Below the pieces are notes generated by a model, which worked only from the letters and a program-made list of their open reading frames with translations, made no database searches and was not told the DNA's origin. Of a stretch of DNA of 64,000 bases, positions 1 through 10,501 are shown in pieces. Positions within the stretch are counted from its first letter, which is position 1; each line of letters begins with the position of its first letter. Location of the stretch: positions 62,001 through 126,000 of the forward strand of contig NZ_PPED02000004.1 in NCBI RefSeq assembly GCF_002899825.2, written 5' to 3'. The translations under genes were made by a program, and so were the position numbers. Source of the stretch: Chryseobacterium phosphatilyticum. Lineage in GTDB: Bacteria; Bacteroidota; Bacteroidia; Flavobacteriales; Weeksellaceae.

Positions 1-547
<547 letters not shown>

Positions 548-566
548 TTATTTTTTTTAGTTTATA

Positions 567-595
567 CAAATTTAGCTAAAATTAAACTTTTCAAG
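567..595 (-). promoter_or_regulatory. Probable eno promoter
   Basis: Read on the minus strand, CTTG is followed after 17 bases by TAAATTTG, which fits the Bacteroidota -33/-7 pattern (TTTG and TANNTTTG) with a slightly short spacer. The -7 box ends about 23 bases before the eno ATG. Confidence 0.45.
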
Positions 596-691
596 GGTAT
601 TTCATGAATATCTTTTTGCAACAATTGCAAGTTAAAATTTAGTTAATAAGCAGGCTAACATCTTATTTGGTTCATAGTAAATTTTGAAAAA

Positions 692-2551
692 TCATTTCTT
701 GACAAGTTGATCCAATATCGGATGATCAATGGAATGAATTGTATTTTGATTTTCATAAAGCTGCTCGAAAATCTGAATTATATTTTTTCCCTTTTTCAAC
801 CATACACCGGGAACATACAAAGTGAGTTGCGGCCCCACTTTGCTCCAATATCTTCCGATATTCTTTCCGTTAATAAAGACAATTCCCTTTCCAAATTTTC
901 TCATATCAAGAAAGGTATCCCCTGTTTCTCCAAGCTCAAATTCAGCTTCCTGAATGACAGGTGAAAGATTGTTTATTTTTCCTGAAGAATAATCATGTTT
1001 AGGAAACTCATCAAAAGGTAAAGGAAACATCTGCCAATCCCCCGAAATCTCAGTTCCATTTATTTTTACCGGACTTATAATTCCTTTTAAATTATGAACA
1101 ATTTCAGCCCCATAATTAATTCTTCCCATATTTTCAACAAGAATATCTAACCGATCTCCTGCTTTAAGATCTATTTCAAGATCATATTTCTTATCAATCC
1201 TGTTTAATTCTCCTTTCCAGATTCCATTCACATAGAGATTAGCATAATCTCTGAGCCCTTTTATTTCAAGTTGCCCTTTCTGAGCTTTAGCAAAGTTTTT
1301 TCTGTAAAGCATGTAACCACTTCCGAAATTCAGGTCTTCAAAGGTCTGTGGTTGATCTTTTACAATGGGTTTCCTGGAGACAATCCAATCAAACAGATTG
1401 TTTATTCTGGAAAACTTAATTTCTGGAATCGTGATGACTTTTGCAGCCTTAGGAACTTCAGGAAGTTTATTCTGATTGATTCTCAGGAAAAGGTCCCTTA
1501 AAGCATTATATTTTGGTGTCGCCCATCCTGCCTCGCTAATGGGAGCATCATAATCATAGCTCGTGATATCCGGCTGAATATCATGGTTTTTATCATAATT
1601 GGCACCACTGGTAAATCCGAAATTGGTTCCACCGTGGATCATATAGTAATTAAAAGAAACTCCATTTTCAATATAAGTGTTTGTTTGTTTTACAACATCC
1701 TCCGTTGAAACTTTCACAAAGGGTTCTGCCCAATGATCCAGCCATCCCGGATAATATTCTGCCACCATATAAGGGCCTTTACCACCATTATATTCATTGA
1801 CAGTTTTCTTCAGGGTTTCAATATTACTTTCACCATTGGCTGTAGGTAAAACTCCTTCAATAGCCCCTCCTTTGAAGAGACTGCTCCCGTCCGAGGTAAA
1901 AAAAGGCACTGAAATTCCAGACTTTACCAAAAGATTCCTGATTTTAGTACTGTATTTTTTATGTTGCTCCAGAGGGATATCCGGGCGCTGGCTTACATAG
2001 GATCCAAATTCATTCTCCGCCTGAACCATAATAACAGGGCCTCCATTATTAATTTGCAACGGTACAATTTGTTTAGCCAGTTGATTAATATAGCTTTCAC
2101 ACTGCTTAAGAAAAGCTTCATTATCTGCTCTTATCACTAAATTCTTATCTTTTTGTAACCACCACGGATATCCTCCGAATTCCCATTCTGCACAAACGTA
2201 AGGACCTGGACGGATGATAACATACAATCCAACTTCCTGAGCAGTCTTTATAAACTTCTTTAAATCTTTTTCACCGGTAAAATTCCATTTTCCTAGCGAC
2301 TCTTCATGATAATTCCAGAAAACATAGGTGGTGACTGTATTCAATCCCATAGCTTTCATCATCTGTAACCTATGCTTCCAATATTCAGACGGGATTCTTG
2401 GATAATGCATTTCTCCGGAATAAATCGTGAAAGGTTTCTCATTTAATAAAAAATGTCCATCTTTGATTTTAAAGCTTCCCTTTTGTGAAAACATCGAATT
2501 ACATGACGAAATAAAAAGGATTACCAATAAATATTTACAAATTTTTCTCAT
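692..2551 (-). CDS. GH35 beta-galactosidase, predicted lipoprotein
   Basis: A glycoside hydrolase of family GH35, expected to release terminal beta-galactose from oligosaccharides. The ATG at 2551 gives MRKICKYLLVILFISSC, a signal peptide with a lipobox Cys, so I prefer it to the ATG four codons upstream. The mature protein is therefore probably membrane anchored. The catalytic barrel starts with IYSGEMHYPRIP. The acid/base Glu is in the motif AENEFGS (about residue 181) and the nucleophile Glu is in VAEYYPGW (about residue 265). The C-terminal half has beta-sandwich segments ending in FINGKNIGRYW, normal for GH35. The length (619 aa) fits bacterial members. No polysaccharide-utilisation (SusC/SusD) genes are beside it. 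The exact substrate cannot be told from sequence. Confidence 0.93.
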   Translation of the reverse strand: MRKICKYLLVILFISSCNSMFSQKGSFKIKDGHFLLNEKPFTIYSGEMHYPRIPSEYWKHRLQMMKAMGLNTVTTYVFWNYHEESLGKWNFTGEKDLKKFIKTAQEVGLYVIIRPGPYVCAEWEFGGYPWWLQKDKNLVIRADNEAFLKQCESYINQLAKQIVPLQINNGGPVIMVQAENEFGSYVSQRPDIPLEQHKKYSTKIRNLLVKSGISVPFFTSDGSSLFKGGAIEGVLPTANGESNIETLKKTVNEYNGGKGPYMVAEYYPGWLDHWAEPFVKVSTEDVVKQTNTYIENGVSFNYYMIHGGTNFGFTSGANYDKNHDIQPDITSYDYDAPISEAGWATPKYNALRDLFLRINQNKLPEVPKAAKVITIPEIKFSRINNLFDWIVSRKPIVKDQPQTFEDLNFGSGYMLYRKNFAKAQKGQLEIKGLRDYANLYVNGIWKGELNRIDKKYDLEIDLKAGDRLDILVENMGRINYGAEIVHNLKGIISPVKINGTEISGDWQMFPLPFDEFPKHDYSSGKINNLSPVIQEAEFELGETGDTFLDMRKFGKGIVFINGKNIGRYWSKVGPQLTLYVPGVWLKKGKNIIQIFEQLYENQNTIHSIDHPILDQLVKK

Positions 2552-2618
2552 ATTGCAGGGCATGATTTTTGTAAATGTAAAGAATAAAAATCAAGCTTAC
2601 TATCAAACTTAAACAATC

Positions 2619-3056
2619 ATGAAAAAAAGTCTTATAGCACTAAATGTTGTTATCCTATTAACGGCAATAGGATGTAAAAAATCAACTGAAAGCGGAAATA
2701 CTGGAGTCATAAAAACAGACAGTTCTACAACGATCGTCACGAATAACAACGGGAAAATTGATTCGGCAACCGAGAGTTCATCCATAGTAGATGTCAATGG
2801 TAAAAGGTATGAAAAAACTGATTTTGTTTACAAAGCCACGGATGGCACTCTGGTGAAGGTTATTTTCAAAAATGATCCTAAAGAAAGTACTGTTGCAATT
2901 ACCAGCAACAAAAAGACATTTACTTTACCTAAAACAGAAACCAATGGTGATGAAACCATTTATAAGAAAGATGATATGACTGCCAGAGTAAAAGGAGATA
3001 GTCTTCATCTTGAGCAAGGGAACAATATTATAGAATTGAAAAGAACTAAGATTTAG
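2619..3056 (+). CDS. Small lipoprotein of unknown function
   Basis: A 145-residue protein starting MKKSLIALNVVILLTAIGC, a lipoprotein signal peptide with Cys at about residue 19. The mature part begins with a Ser/Thr/Lys-rich linker, then a compact region rich in beta-strand-forming residues (YKATDGTLVKVIF, ESTVAITSNKKTF, DDMTARVKGDSLHLEQG). This may be a small beta-barrel or sandwich. I do not recognise the family. It is divergent from the GH35 gene, with 67 bases between the two start codons, and it ends at a shared terminator. No conserved catalytic residues are visible. Confidence 0.8.
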   Translation: MKKSLIALNVVILLTAIGCKKSTESGNTGVIKTDSSTTIVTNNNGKIDSATESSSIVDVNGKRYEKTDFVYKATDGTLVKVIFKNDPKESTVAITSNKKTFTLPKTETNGDETIYKKDDMTARVKGDSLHLEQGNNIIELKRTKI

Positions 3057-3086
3057 TACTGATATAATCAGAAAAATTATATGATA

Positions 3087-3120
3087 AAAAAACCGTTCAG
3101 TCTATTCTGAACGGTTTTTT
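3087..3120. terminator. Bidirectional intrinsic terminator
   Basis: A 14-base stem (AAAACCGTTCAG core) with a six-base loop, A-rich on the left and T-rich on the right. It sits between two convergent genes and can serve both strands. Confidence 0.9.
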
Positions 3121-3121
3121 T

Positions 3122-5197
3122 TTATTTTTTAATTACTTTTTCCAAATATGTTTTGCTATGAGTAGTAATTTTTACAAAGTAGTTTCCTTTTGCAAGGTCA
3201 GAAATATCTATAGAGGTTTCTTTAGGAGAATCTATATTCTTGAAAACTCTTCCTGCCATATCAACTACAACGATATTCTTTATTTGTTCTTTACTACTAT
3301 CAAAAAACAAAACGGAAGAAGTAGGATTGGGATAAATTCTCATTTTATGATTGGTTTCGATTCTTGCATCATGGGTCGACAAAGTTCCGTTTACCAAATC
3401 CAATGCATAAAATCCATACGATGCCGTTCCTATTATATAGTCTTTATAAATGGCGAACTTCCCCATATTCGCTCCAGTTAAATATAATAATTTGGTTTCC
3501 AAAATTTTTTGCCAGGATACTCCATAATTTGTTGTTTTCCAAACATCCCCTTTATAGACTCCATACCCCATGCCATCATCGAAAATTTCAAAATCTGTAA
3601 ACGATGATGTCCAGTTATTATTTATAAACCATGTGTTTCCAAGATCAACAGAACAGTATTGTCCTACATATATCCTTGATGAATTTCCAAAAACAATATC
3701 TCTGGGTTGATTAAACACTCCCGGAAAGTTAATGACAGTCCAAGTTATACCACCATCAATTGTTTTCATCATTTTTTCACTAGTAAGAAGAAATCCTACA
3801 TTGTTATCCACAAACTTCATTACTCTCACATGTCGTCCTACTTCAAAAGGAGTTGACCATCCTGTAGTTGCATTGTAAGTAGTAACATATCCTTTATAAG
3901 AATTTGCATTGTCTCCTCTCGTTGCTATTGCGAAATCACCATTAGGTTTCATTGCAACTGCACCTGTTAAAGGATACGGAATATTTTGGGCAGTCCATGT
4001 TAAACCGCTATTTTGTGTCCTCCAAAATTCATAGGAATTATTACGAATTCCAATTCCTTTACCGTTAGAAAGTATACTTAAAGAACCGGTGGGTACATTA
4101 GGAGGCATATACTTCCAGGTCATTCCTTTATCTACAGAGACGTAACCTCCCACTGTTGCCAAATGTTTAGATGCATAAGCATTATTATACATTAAGCCTC
4201 CTCGAAGAATCCATTTGACATTTGTAGGAATCCAATGAACAAGATCTGTACTTTTAAAAATAGAATGGTTTATTTCATCACTGGTTTCATTATCTGTACC
4301 CAAAAGGAATTTCCCTCCTCCTACTGCGAGAGAAGTAAAGATATAGTATGAAGAAGGATAGATAAGAGTTGAATCCCATACTTCCCCTGTAAGAGTTCTA
4401 TATAATTTGTTTGGAATACCAAGTCCAACTGCGACGAATTCATTATTATATATCTTGATATCCCTCAGGCTATTATTGATATTAGCATCAATCCAAGTAT
4501 TTCCGCCATCTAGTGTATACCTTGTAGTTCCTCCGGTGAGAGTTGCAATCCCATTGAGTGGATTTTTAAAAATAATTTTATCGAATTTTTCAGAGGTCTC
4601 ACTTACCTTAGTCCAGGTTGCAGCTCCATCGGTTGATTTAAAAATAAAACTCTTACCTAATGTAGCATCAGTTACACAATATCCGGTATTGGCATCGGTA
4701 AAAAAGACACTGGTAATCTTGTCTGCATAAACTGTAGGCACAGTATAGACATTCCATGTTACCCCACCGTCCATAGATTTCATTATCCTGCTATTTGTTG
4801 TACTAATAAATATCGTGTTATCATTCAGAACAAATAAAGATTGGGGAAAGTATGAGCTGGGTAATGGATGGGAAGTACCGGGAGTAGAGAATTTAGGATC
4901 GGTAATTATCAGATTATATCCTATTACAGCATATCCTTTGTTATTATGAATTGCAAAATCTGCTACTGAACTCATTTCATTGATTTGTCGCCATGTTTTA
5001 CCGTCATTTTCAGTAATCAATAAGTCATCATATTCATTTTTCTTCTTTACTAAATAGCTTCCATCTGGTAAAATTTCCATTTTCACCACACGTTCTGCTT
5101 TTAAAAATGGGGTAGTAAGCTGCCAATCCGCATCTAATGACTGGCTGGAAAATAAAATACAGCATAGTATTGCTGTCAAAAGTAATATTTTTTTCAT
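3122..5197 (-). CDS. T9SS-exported beta-propeller (YCF48/BNR-like) protein
   Basis: A secreted protein of about 691 aa. The ATG at 5197 gives the signal peptide MKKILLLTAILCCILFSSQS. An ATT-free extension upstream to 5239 would begin inside the terminator of the ribosomal operon, so it is rejected. At least nine repeats of the form (D/K)GG-x-TW occur (for example DGGNTWIDA, GGITWTVIN, YGVSWQKIL), as in YCF48, BNR or sortilin-like propellers. The last ~75 residues are a type A T9SS sorting domain: IYPNPTSS, then VVDMAGRV, then DISDLAKGNYFVKI and a basic end. It is therefore exported by the type IX system and probably cell-surface linked. Its function is unknown; many such proteins are adhesins or enzyme-associated propellers. 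Confidence 0.88.
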   Translation of the reverse strand: MKKILLLTAILCCILFSSQSLDADWQLTTPFLKAERVVKMEILPDGSYLVKKKNEYDDLLITENDGKTWRQINEMSSVADFAIHNNKGYAVIGYNLIITDPKFSTPGTSHPLPSSYFPQSLFVLNDNTIFISTTNSRIMKSMDGGVTWNVYTVPTVYADKITSVFFTDANTGYCVTDATLGKSFIFKSTDGAATWTKVSETSEKFDKIIFKNPLNGIATLTGGTTRYTLDGGNTWIDANINNSLRDIKIYNNEFVAVGLGIPNKLYRTLTGEVWDSTLIYPSSYYIFTSLAVGGGKFLLGTDNETSDEINHSIFKSTDLVHWIPTNVKWILRGGLMYNNAYASKHLATVGGYVSVDKGMTWKYMPPNVPTGSLSILSNGKGIGIRNNSYEFWRTQNSGLTWTAQNIPYPLTGAVAMKPNGDFAIATRGDNANSYKGYVTTYNATTGWSTPFEVGRHVRVMKFVDNNVGFLLTSEKMMKTIDGGITWTVINFPGVFNQPRDIVFGNSSRIYVGQYCSVDLGNTWFINNNWTSSFTDFEIFDDGMGYGVYKGDVWKTTNYGVSWQKILETKLLYLTGANMGKFAIYKDYIIGTASYGFYALDLVNGTLSTHDARIETNHKMRIYPNPTSSVLFFDSSKEQIKNIVVVDMAGRVFKNIDSPKETSIDISDLAKGNYFVKITTHSKTYLEKVIKK

Positions 5198-5214
5198 AGT
5201 TATAGTTTTTAAAC

Positions 5215-5248
5215 AAAACGAGCCTGTGGTAATCCACAAGCTCGTTTA
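5215..5248 (-). terminator. Terminator of the rplC-rplQ operon
   Basis: On the minus strand a 14-bp stem (AAACGAGCTTGTGG with one G-U pair) and a short loop lie 25 bases after the rplQ stop codon and are followed by a T-containing stretch. It separates the ribosomal operon from the T9SS protein gene. Confidence 0.8.
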
Positions 5249-5271
5249 AGGTATTTTGAAGTGTAAACTTA

Positions 5272-5793
5272 TTATTCTTCAGTTTTTTCTTCAGTAGTGT
5301 CAGCTTTAGCTTCTTCTACTTTTTCTTCTACTGCAGGAGCTTCAGCAACTACCGCTTCAGCTTTTTTAGGTGCAGCAGTTGATCTTCTGCTTCTTCTTGT
5401 AGCTTTTTTCTCTTCAGCATTAGGGTTGTAAAGCTCGTTGAAATCTACCAATTCGATAAGAGCCATATCAGCAGCATCACCTGGTCTGAAACCTGTCTTA
5501 ATGATTCTTGTATAACCACCGTTTCTTTCAGCGATTTTAGGAGCTACAGTTCTGAATAATTCAGCAACCGCAAATTTATTTTGAAGGTAAGAGAATACTA
5601 CTCTTCTGTTGTGTGTAGTATCTTCTTTTGCTTTTGTTAATAGAGGCTCAACATATACTCTTAAAGCTTTAGCTTTAGCTACAGTAGTGTTGATTCTTTT
5701 ATGCTCAATTAGAGAACAAGCCATATTAGAAAGTAAAGCACTTCTGTGAGAAGCTGTTCTTCCTAAGTGATTGAATTTTTTACCGTGTCTCAT
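5272..5793 (-). CDS. rplQ: 50S ribosomal protein L17
   Basis: L17 binds 23S rRNA domains near the peptide exit tunnel. The conserved N-terminal start [17 protein letters not shown] and the motif [11 protein letters not shown] are present. Residues up to about 120 form the usual domain. The last ~50 residues are an acidic Ala/Glu/Lys/Val-rich tail ([12 protein letters not shown] and on) absent from Escherichia coli L17 (127 aa) and seen in other Bacteroidota. It is the last gene of the large operon, 6 bases after rpoA, and a terminator follows. Confidence 0.97.
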   Translation of the reverse strand: MRHGKKFNHLGRTASHRSALLSNMACSLIEHKRINTTVAKAKALRVYVEPLLTKAKEDTTHNRRVVFSYLQNKFAVAELFRTVAPKIAERNGGYTRIIKTGFRPGDAADMALIELVDFNELYNPNAEEKKATRRSRRSTAAPKKAEAVVAEAPAVEEKVEEAKADTTEEKTEE

Positions 5794-5799
5794 TATTAA

Positions 5800-6795
5800 T
5801 TATTTATCAGCGTCTAACTTATATTTTGCAACGTCGAAACCGAAGTTAAGACCTTTTGAATGCACTAATTCTTCTAGTTCTGTCAAAGATTTTTTACCAA
5901 AATTTCTGAATTTCATCAAATCAGACTTACTGTAAGAAACCAATTCTCCAAGAGTTTCTACTTCAGCTGCTTTCAGACAGTTTAGGGCTCTTACAGAAAG
6001 ATCCATATCTGCTAATTTAGACTTAAGAAGTTGTCTTGTGTGAAGTGTTTCTTCGTCATATTGGATAGATGCTTTTACAGCTTCAGTTTCAAGAGTGATT
6101 CTCTCATCAGAGAATAACATGAAGTGATAAATTAATATCTTAGAAGCTTCAGTTAAAGCATTCTGAGGGCTGATAGACCCATCAGTTTCTATATCTAATA
6201 CAAGTTTTTCGTAGTCTGTTTTTTGCTCTACACGATAATTTTCAATGCTGTATTGTACTTTCTTGATCGGCGTGAAAATAGAGTCAATAGCAATAGTACC
6301 AACAGGTGCATTGTTTGACTTATTTTGTTCTGAAGGAACATATCCTCTACCTTTTTCAATATTGAAAGTAATTTCGAAAGTTACATCACTGTTTAGGTTA
6401 CAAATCACTAAATCCGGGTTCAGCACCTCGAATCCGTTGATCGACTTTCCTAAATCACCAGCAGTAATAATCGTTTGACCTGAAACTTTAGCAACAACCT
6501 GCTCGTTAGCCTGGCCTTCTGCTGCAGCTTTTAATCTTACCTGCTTTAGGTTAAGAATAATTTCGGTAACGTCTTCGATTACTCCTGGAATGGTTGAAAA
6601 TTCGTGCTCTACACCTTCTATTTTGATAGATGAAATAGCATATCCTTCCAGAGAAGAAAGCAACACTCTTCTCAAAGCATTACCGATTGTAAGCCCGAAA
6701 CCTGGTTCTAAAGGTCTAAATTCGAATTGACCTTTAAATTCATCAGAGTTAAGTAAAATTACTTTATCGGGTTTTATGAATTGTAAAATTGCCAT
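5800..6795 (-). CDS. rpoA: RNA polymerase subunit alpha
   Basis: Alpha starts RNA polymerase assembly as a dimer, and its C-terminal domain binds upstream promoter DNA and activators. The N-terminal domain has [20 protein letters not shown] (dimer interface). The C-terminal domain (about residues 255-320) has [20 protein letters not shown] and [11 protein letters not shown], both typical. Its length of 331 aa is normal. It lies between rpsD and rplQ in the usual order, so alpha is co-expressed with ribosomal proteins. Confidence 0.98.
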   Translation of the reverse strand: MAILQFIKPDKVILLNSDEFKGQFEFRPLEPGFGLTIGNALRRVLLSSLEGYAISSIKIEGVEHEFSTIPGVIEDVTEIILNLKQVRLKAAAEGQANEQVVAKVSGQTIITAGDLGKSINGFEVLNPDLVICNLNSDVTFEITFNIEKGRGYVPSEQNKSNNAPVGTIAIDSIFTPIKKVQYSIENYRVEQKTDYEKLVLDIETDGSISPQNALTEASKILIYHFMLFSDERITLETEAVKASIQYDEETLHTRQLLKSKLADMDLSVRALNCLKAAEVETLGELVSYSKSDLMKFRNFGKKSLTELEELVHSKGLNFGFDVAKYKLDADK

Positions 6796-6828
6796 ATTAT
6801 TGGGTTGAGCAAAAATTTGATTAAAAAA

Positions 6829-7437
6829 TTATTTAGAGTAAAGTTCGACGATAAGGTTCTCCTTAATGTCCTCCGGAATTTGGATTCTTTCAGGAGCAGA
6901 AATGAAGGTACCTTCTTTCTTCTCATCGTTGAATTGTAACCACTCATAGTTTGACTTAGAAGCCAATGCATTGGTAACAACTTCAAGAGACTTAGACTTT
7001 TCTCTTACGGCGATTACATCACCAGCTTTTACCAAGTAAGAAGGGATATTAAGAATTTCTCCGTTTACAGTAATGTGTCTGTGAGAAACTAATTGTCTAG
7101 CTCCAGATCTGGTTTTAGCAAAACCTAATCTATATACTACGTTATCCAATCTTGATTCACAAAGTTGTAATAGAACTTCACCTGTTACTCCTTTGCTTCT
7201 GTGTGCTTTTTCAAATAAGTTAGCAAACTGTCTTTCCAAAATACCGTAAGTATATTTAGCTTTTTGTTTTTCAGCTAACTGAACTGCATATTCTGATTTT
7301 TTAGCACCTCTTCTTTTGTTAGGACCGTGTTGTCCTGGCGGTTGGTTTTTTCTCTTTTCGAAGTTTTTATCATCTCCGTAGATTGCAGCACCAAACTTTC
7401 TAGCAATCTTAGTTTTAGGTCCAATATATCTTGCCAT
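6829..7437 (-). CDS. rpsD: 30S ribosomal protein S4
   Basis: S4 is a primary 16S rRNA binder in early 30S assembly. The start is [16 protein letters not shown] and the S4 RNA-binding domain ([30 protein letters not shown], shown here only as the region near residues 92-121) is complete. The N-terminus lacks the Cys cluster of zinc-binding S4 forms. In many bacteria S4 represses its own operon through mRNA; no such site could be judged here. It is 202 aa, and lies between rpsK and rpoA. Confidence 0.97.
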   Translation of the reverse strand: MARYIGPKTKIARKFGAAIYGDDKNFEKRKNQPPGQHGPNKRRGAKKSEYAVQLAEKQKAKYTYGILERQFANLFEKAHRSKGVTGEVLLQLCESRLDNVVYRLGFAKTRSGARQLVSHRHITVNGEILNIPSYLVKAGDVIAVREKSKSLEVVTNALASKSNYEWLQFNDEKKEGTFISAPERIQIPEDIKENLIVELYSK

Positions 7438-7456
7438 AATGGGTAAATTCTAAAAA

Positions 7457-7846
7457 TTAAACTCTTCTTCTTTTTGGTGGTCTACATCCGTTGTGTGGCA
7501 TTGGAGTCACATCAACGATCTCGCTAACTTCAATTCCTGAATTATGAATAGATCTGATCGCAGATTCTCTACCTGCACCTGGACCTTTCACAAACACCTT
7601 TACTCTTCTTAAACCAGCTTCGTGAGCTACAGCAGAGCAATTTTCAGCTGCCATCTGAGCAGCAAATGGAGTATTCTTTTTAGAACCTCTGAATCCCATT
7701 TTACCGGCAGAAGCCCAAGAGATAACCTCTCCGTTTTTATTTGTTAAAGAAATGATGATGTTATTGAAAGAAGCCTGAATATGCGCTTCACCAATAGCTT
7801 CAACTTTTACTTTTCTCTTCTTAACTACTTTAGTTTGTTTTGCCAT
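7457..7846 (-). CDS. rpsK: 30S ribosomal protein S11
   Basis: S11 sits on the platform of the 30S subunit near the mRNA exit. Conserved segments are [22 protein letters not shown], and [13 protein letters not shown], followed by the basic end [15 protein letters not shown]. The length (129 aa) is standard. It is 12 bases downstream of rpsM in the operon. Confidence 0.97.
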   Translation of the reverse strand: MAKQTKVVKKRKVKVEAIGEAHIQASFNNIIISLTNKNGEVISWASAGKMGFRGSKKNTPFAAQMAAENCSAVAHEAGLRRVKVFVKGPGAGRESAIRSIHNSGIEVSEIVDVTPMPHNGCRPPKRRRV

Positions 7847-7858
7847 AATTCCTAACGA

Positions 7859-8236
7859 TTATTTACTAGCTTTTTTCTTGTTAGCAACAGTTTTTCTCTT
7901 TCCTTTTCGGGTTCTAGAGTTGTTTTTCGTTCTCTGGCCTCTTAAAGGTAATCCAAGTCTGTGACGTATTCCTCGTTGGCATCCTATGTCCATTAATCTC
8001 TTAATGTTCAATTGCACTTCAGATCTTAATTCTCCTTCTACTTTTACGTTTTCTGAGATATAAGTTCTGATTGCAGCCAATTCATCGTCATTCCATTCGT
8101 TGACTTTTTTGTCTTCGCTGATACCGGCAGCTTTAAGGATTTCAGAAGAAGTATTTCTTCCAACTCCGTAGATGTAAGTTAAACCGATAACTCCTCTTTT
8201 GTTTTTTGGTAAATCAATACCTGCAATTCTCGCCAT
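7859..8236 (-). CDS. rpsM: 30S ribosomal protein S13
   Basis: S13 is in the 30S head and contacts tRNA and the 50S subunit. The start [15 protein letters not shown], the helix-hairpin-helix [14 protein letters not shown] and the tail [20 protein letters not shown] are all conserved. It has 125 aa. It lies 7 bases after rpmJ. Confidence 0.97.
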   Translation of the reverse strand: MARIAGIDLPKNKRGVIGLTYIYGVGRNTSSEILKAAGISEDKKVNEWNDDELAAIRTYISENVKVEGELRSEVQLNIKRLMDIGCQRGIRHRLGLPLRGQRTKNNSRTRKGKRKTVANKKKASK

Positions 8237-8243
8237 AATTTAA

Positions 8244-8360
8244 TTAACCTTGTCTTTGTTTAAATTTTGGGTTCTTCTTGTTGATTACGAATAGTACACC
8301 TTTTCTGCGTACGATTTTGCAATCAGCGCTTCTTTTTTTAATTGATGCTCTTACTTTCAT
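8244..8360 (-). CDS. rpmJ: 50S ribosomal protein L36, zinc-free form
   Basis: A 38-codon gene. The product starts [20 protein letters not shown] and ends [12 protein letters not shown]36 binds 23S rRNA at the base of the L7/L12 stalk region. Zinc-binding L36 carries three Cys and one His; here only one Cys remains and the position usually held by His in NPKHKQRQG is Phe, so this is the zinc-independent (C-minus) type. It lies between infA and rpsM. The 62 bases before it contain a perfect palindrome. Confidence 0.97.
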   Translation of the reverse strand: MKVRASIKKRSADCKIVRRKGVLFVINKKNPKFKQRQG

Positions 8361-8386
8361 TTTGATAGTATTTATTTTTTACAAAT

Positions 8387-8414
8387 GCCAAATGGAATGA
8401 TCATTCCATTTGGC
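8387..8414. repeat. Perfect 28-bp palindrome between infA and rpmJ
   Basis: GCCAAATGGAATGA is directly followed by its exact reverse complement, with no spacer. In RNA this can fold to a hairpin with a small loop. There is no T-run after it on the minus strand, so it is not a standard intrinsic terminator. An mRNA processing or stability element or a protein binding site are the alternatives. Confidence 0.85.
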
Positions 8415-8422
8415 TAATTGTT

Positions 8423-8638
8423 TTAATATCTAAATGTGATCCTCCCTTTCGTTAAATCATAGGGAGACATTTCTAGTTTTACCTTATCACCAGGTAAAAG
8501 TTTAATATAGTGCATTCGCATTTTACCAGAAATATGAGCAATAAGAATATGCCCATTTTCAAGTTCTACACGGAACTGAGCGTTCGAAAGTGCTTCCGTT
8601 ATAACGCCGTCTTGTTCAATATGTTTTTGTTTTGCCAT
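8423..8638 (-). CDS. infA: Translation initiation factor IF-1
   Basis: IF-1 binds the 30S A site during initiation. The OB-fold protein has 71 aa with the family signatures [39 protein letters not shown] and [14 protein letters not shown]. It is located between secY (3 bases apart) and rpmJ, a common position in Bacteroidota where adk and map are absent from this spot. Confidence 0.97.
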   Translation of the reverse strand: MAKQKHIEQDGVITEALSNAQFRVELENGHILIAHISGKMRMHYIKLLPGDKVKLEMSPYDLTKGRITFRY

Positions 8639-8641
8639 AAA

Positions 8642-10021
8642 TTAATATCCAGTCGTTCTAGACAGTTTAGACTGCATTAAGCCATCATAATGATGATTCA
8701 GCAGATATGTATTAATCTGTTGAACAGTATCTAAAATTACACCTACCATAATTAATAGTGACGTTCCCCCGAAAAATAGGGCAAACGCATCTGTCTGAAC
8801 AAAGCTTCCATGCACAATTGCTGGAAGGACTGCAAAGATAGATAAAAAAATTGCACCTGGCAAGGTAATTTTTGATAAAATATCATCTAAATAATCTGCT
8901 GTCTCTTTTCCGGGTCTTACTTTCGGTACTAAACCACCATTTCTCTTCAAATCATCAGCCATTTGGTTTACCGGAATTGTAATTGCAGTATAGAAAAACG
9001 AGAAGATAATAATTAATAGCGCAAACAATACGTTGTACTGCCAGCTAAAAACATTCTTGAAACCTGCAAGAAAAGTATTGGACTCGTCGAATTTTGTTAA
9101 TAATCCTGGTACGAACATCAATGCCTGAGCAAAGATAATCGGCATTACACCAGCAGCATTTACTTTCAATGGAATCCATTGTCTTGCGCCCTGCATAAGA
9201 TTCTTGTTTACACCTCCTCTTGCTTGAGCTCTGCTTACATACTGAATAGGAATTTTCCTTACAGCGACTGATAAAATCACTGCTAAAAGAACTACCAACA
9301 TCCAGAATAATACTTCGATAAGGATCATGATAGATCCCATTCCTCCTTTTCCGTTCTGCACGGCCATCTCCTGTACGAATGCCTCAGGTAATCTTGAAAG
9401 GATCCCCACCATAATAAGGATAGAGATACCATTTCCGATTCCCTTATCGGTAATCTTTTCACCTAACCACATTGCAAATACTGAACCACCTACCAAGATA
9501 ACAATACTTGGTAACCAGAACATAATTGAATTTGGTTCTACAAAATATGCAGATTGGAACTGAGCATACGGTAAGAATAATTGAGTAATAGAAGTTAAGT
9601 AAGAAGGTGCCTGTACCAGACAAACCCCGATCGTTAACCATCTTGTAATTTGGTTCAATGTATTTCTACCTGACTCTCCATCTTTCTGAAGCTTCTGAAG
9701 ATAAGGAATAGCCATCCCCATCAACTGAACAATAATAGAAGCAGAAATATAAGGCATGATACCCAACGCCATTACGGAAGCGTGGCTGAAAGCTCCCCCC
9801 GTAAACGACGAAAGCAAGCCAAGGAGACCTGCTCCTTGCTTGTTACCGCCTTGATTTTTATAATGCTCTAAGAGATCTCCCACCTCTGCAAGGTTAATTG
9901 CAGGAAGTGAGATATAAGATGCGAATCTATACACAAGGATAATACCTAAAGTGAAGAGAATTTTGTCTCTCAATTCTTTAAGACTCCAAATATTTTTAAG
10001 TGTTTGTATAAATTCTTTCAT
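8642..10021 (-). CDS. secY: Preprotein translocase subunit SecY
   Basis: SecY forms the channel of the Sec translocon in the inner membrane. The protein (459 aa) has the ten hydrophobic segments expected. Family motifs include GIMPYISASIIVQLM, GIGNGISILIM and FFYTAITIPVNQMADDLKRNGG, the cytoplasmic loop that contacts the ribosome and SecA. It lies in the usual place after rplO. No truncation is seen. Confidence 0.97.
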   Translation of the reverse strand: MKEFIQTLKNIWSLKELRDKILFTLGIILVYRFASYISLPAINLAEVGDLLEHYKNQGGNKQGAGLLGLLSSFTGGAFSHASVMALGIMPYISASIIVQLMGMAIPYLQKLQKDGESGRNTLNQITRWLTIGVCLVQAPSYLTSITQLFLPYAQFQSAYFVEPNSIMFWLPSIVILVGGSVFAMWLGEKITDKGIGNGISILIMVGILSRLPEAFVQEMAVQNGKGGMGSIMILIEVLFWMLVVLLAVILSVAVRKIPIQYVSRAQARGGVNKNLMQGARQWIPLKVNAAGVMPIIFAQALMFVPGLLTKFDESNTFLAGFKNVFSWQYNVLFALLIIIFSFFYTAITIPVNQMADDLKRNGGLVPKVRPGKETADYLDDILSKITLPGAIFLSIFAVLPAIVHGSFVQTDAFALFFGGTSLLIMVGVILDTVQQINTYLLNHHYDGLMQSKLSRTTGY

Positions 10022-10030
10022 TAGTAAGTA

Positions 10031-10480
10031 TTATAAGGTAATTGCTTTTCCACCTGCTTTAGCAATAAGCTCTTCAGCAGATTTCGTGAATTTATCAGCA
10101 GAGATTGAAACCGCAGATTTCAATTCTCCTCTACCCATAATTTTCACTAATTCGTTTTTAGAAACGATCCCGTTTGCTACTAAAACTTCTTTCGTGATAT
10201 CTCCAGTGATGGATTTGTTCTCGATTAAAGTTTGGATAGTATCAAGGTTAACACCTCTAAACTCTTTTCTGTTTACGTTTTTGAATCCGAATTTAGGTAA
10301 TCTTCTTTGTAAAGGCATCTGTCCACCTTCGAAACCGATTTTCTGAGAATAACCAGCTCTAGCTTTCTGACCTTTGTGTCCTTTTGTTGAAGTACCTCCT
10401 TTTCCTGTACCCTGACCTCTACCAATTCTTTTTGAGTTGAAAGTAGATCCAGCAGCAGGTTGTATATTGTTTAAATTCAT
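10031..10480 (-). CDS. rplO: 50S ribosomal protein L15
   Basis: L15 is a late assembly protein of the 50S core. The Gly/Lys-rich N-terminal extension (GRGQGTGKGGTSTKGHKGQ) and GFEGGQMPLQRRLPKFGF are diagnostic. It has 149 aa. It lies between rpmD and secY, 9 bases before the latter. Confidence 0.97.
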   Translation of the reverse strand: MNLNNIQPAAGSTFNSKRIGRGQGTGKGGTSTKGHKGQKARAGYSQKIGFEGGQMPLQRRLPKFGFKNVNRKEFRGVNLDTIQTLIENKSITGDITKEVLVANGIVSKNELVKIMGRGELKSAVSISADKFTKSAEELIAKAGGKAITL

Positions 10481-10501
10481 TTTAATTTCTCTTTTATAAA
10501 A

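Noticed and set aside
5198..5239. Longer N-terminus for the propeller protein
   Set aside because: It would begin inside the terminator of the ribosomal operon and would hide the signal peptide.
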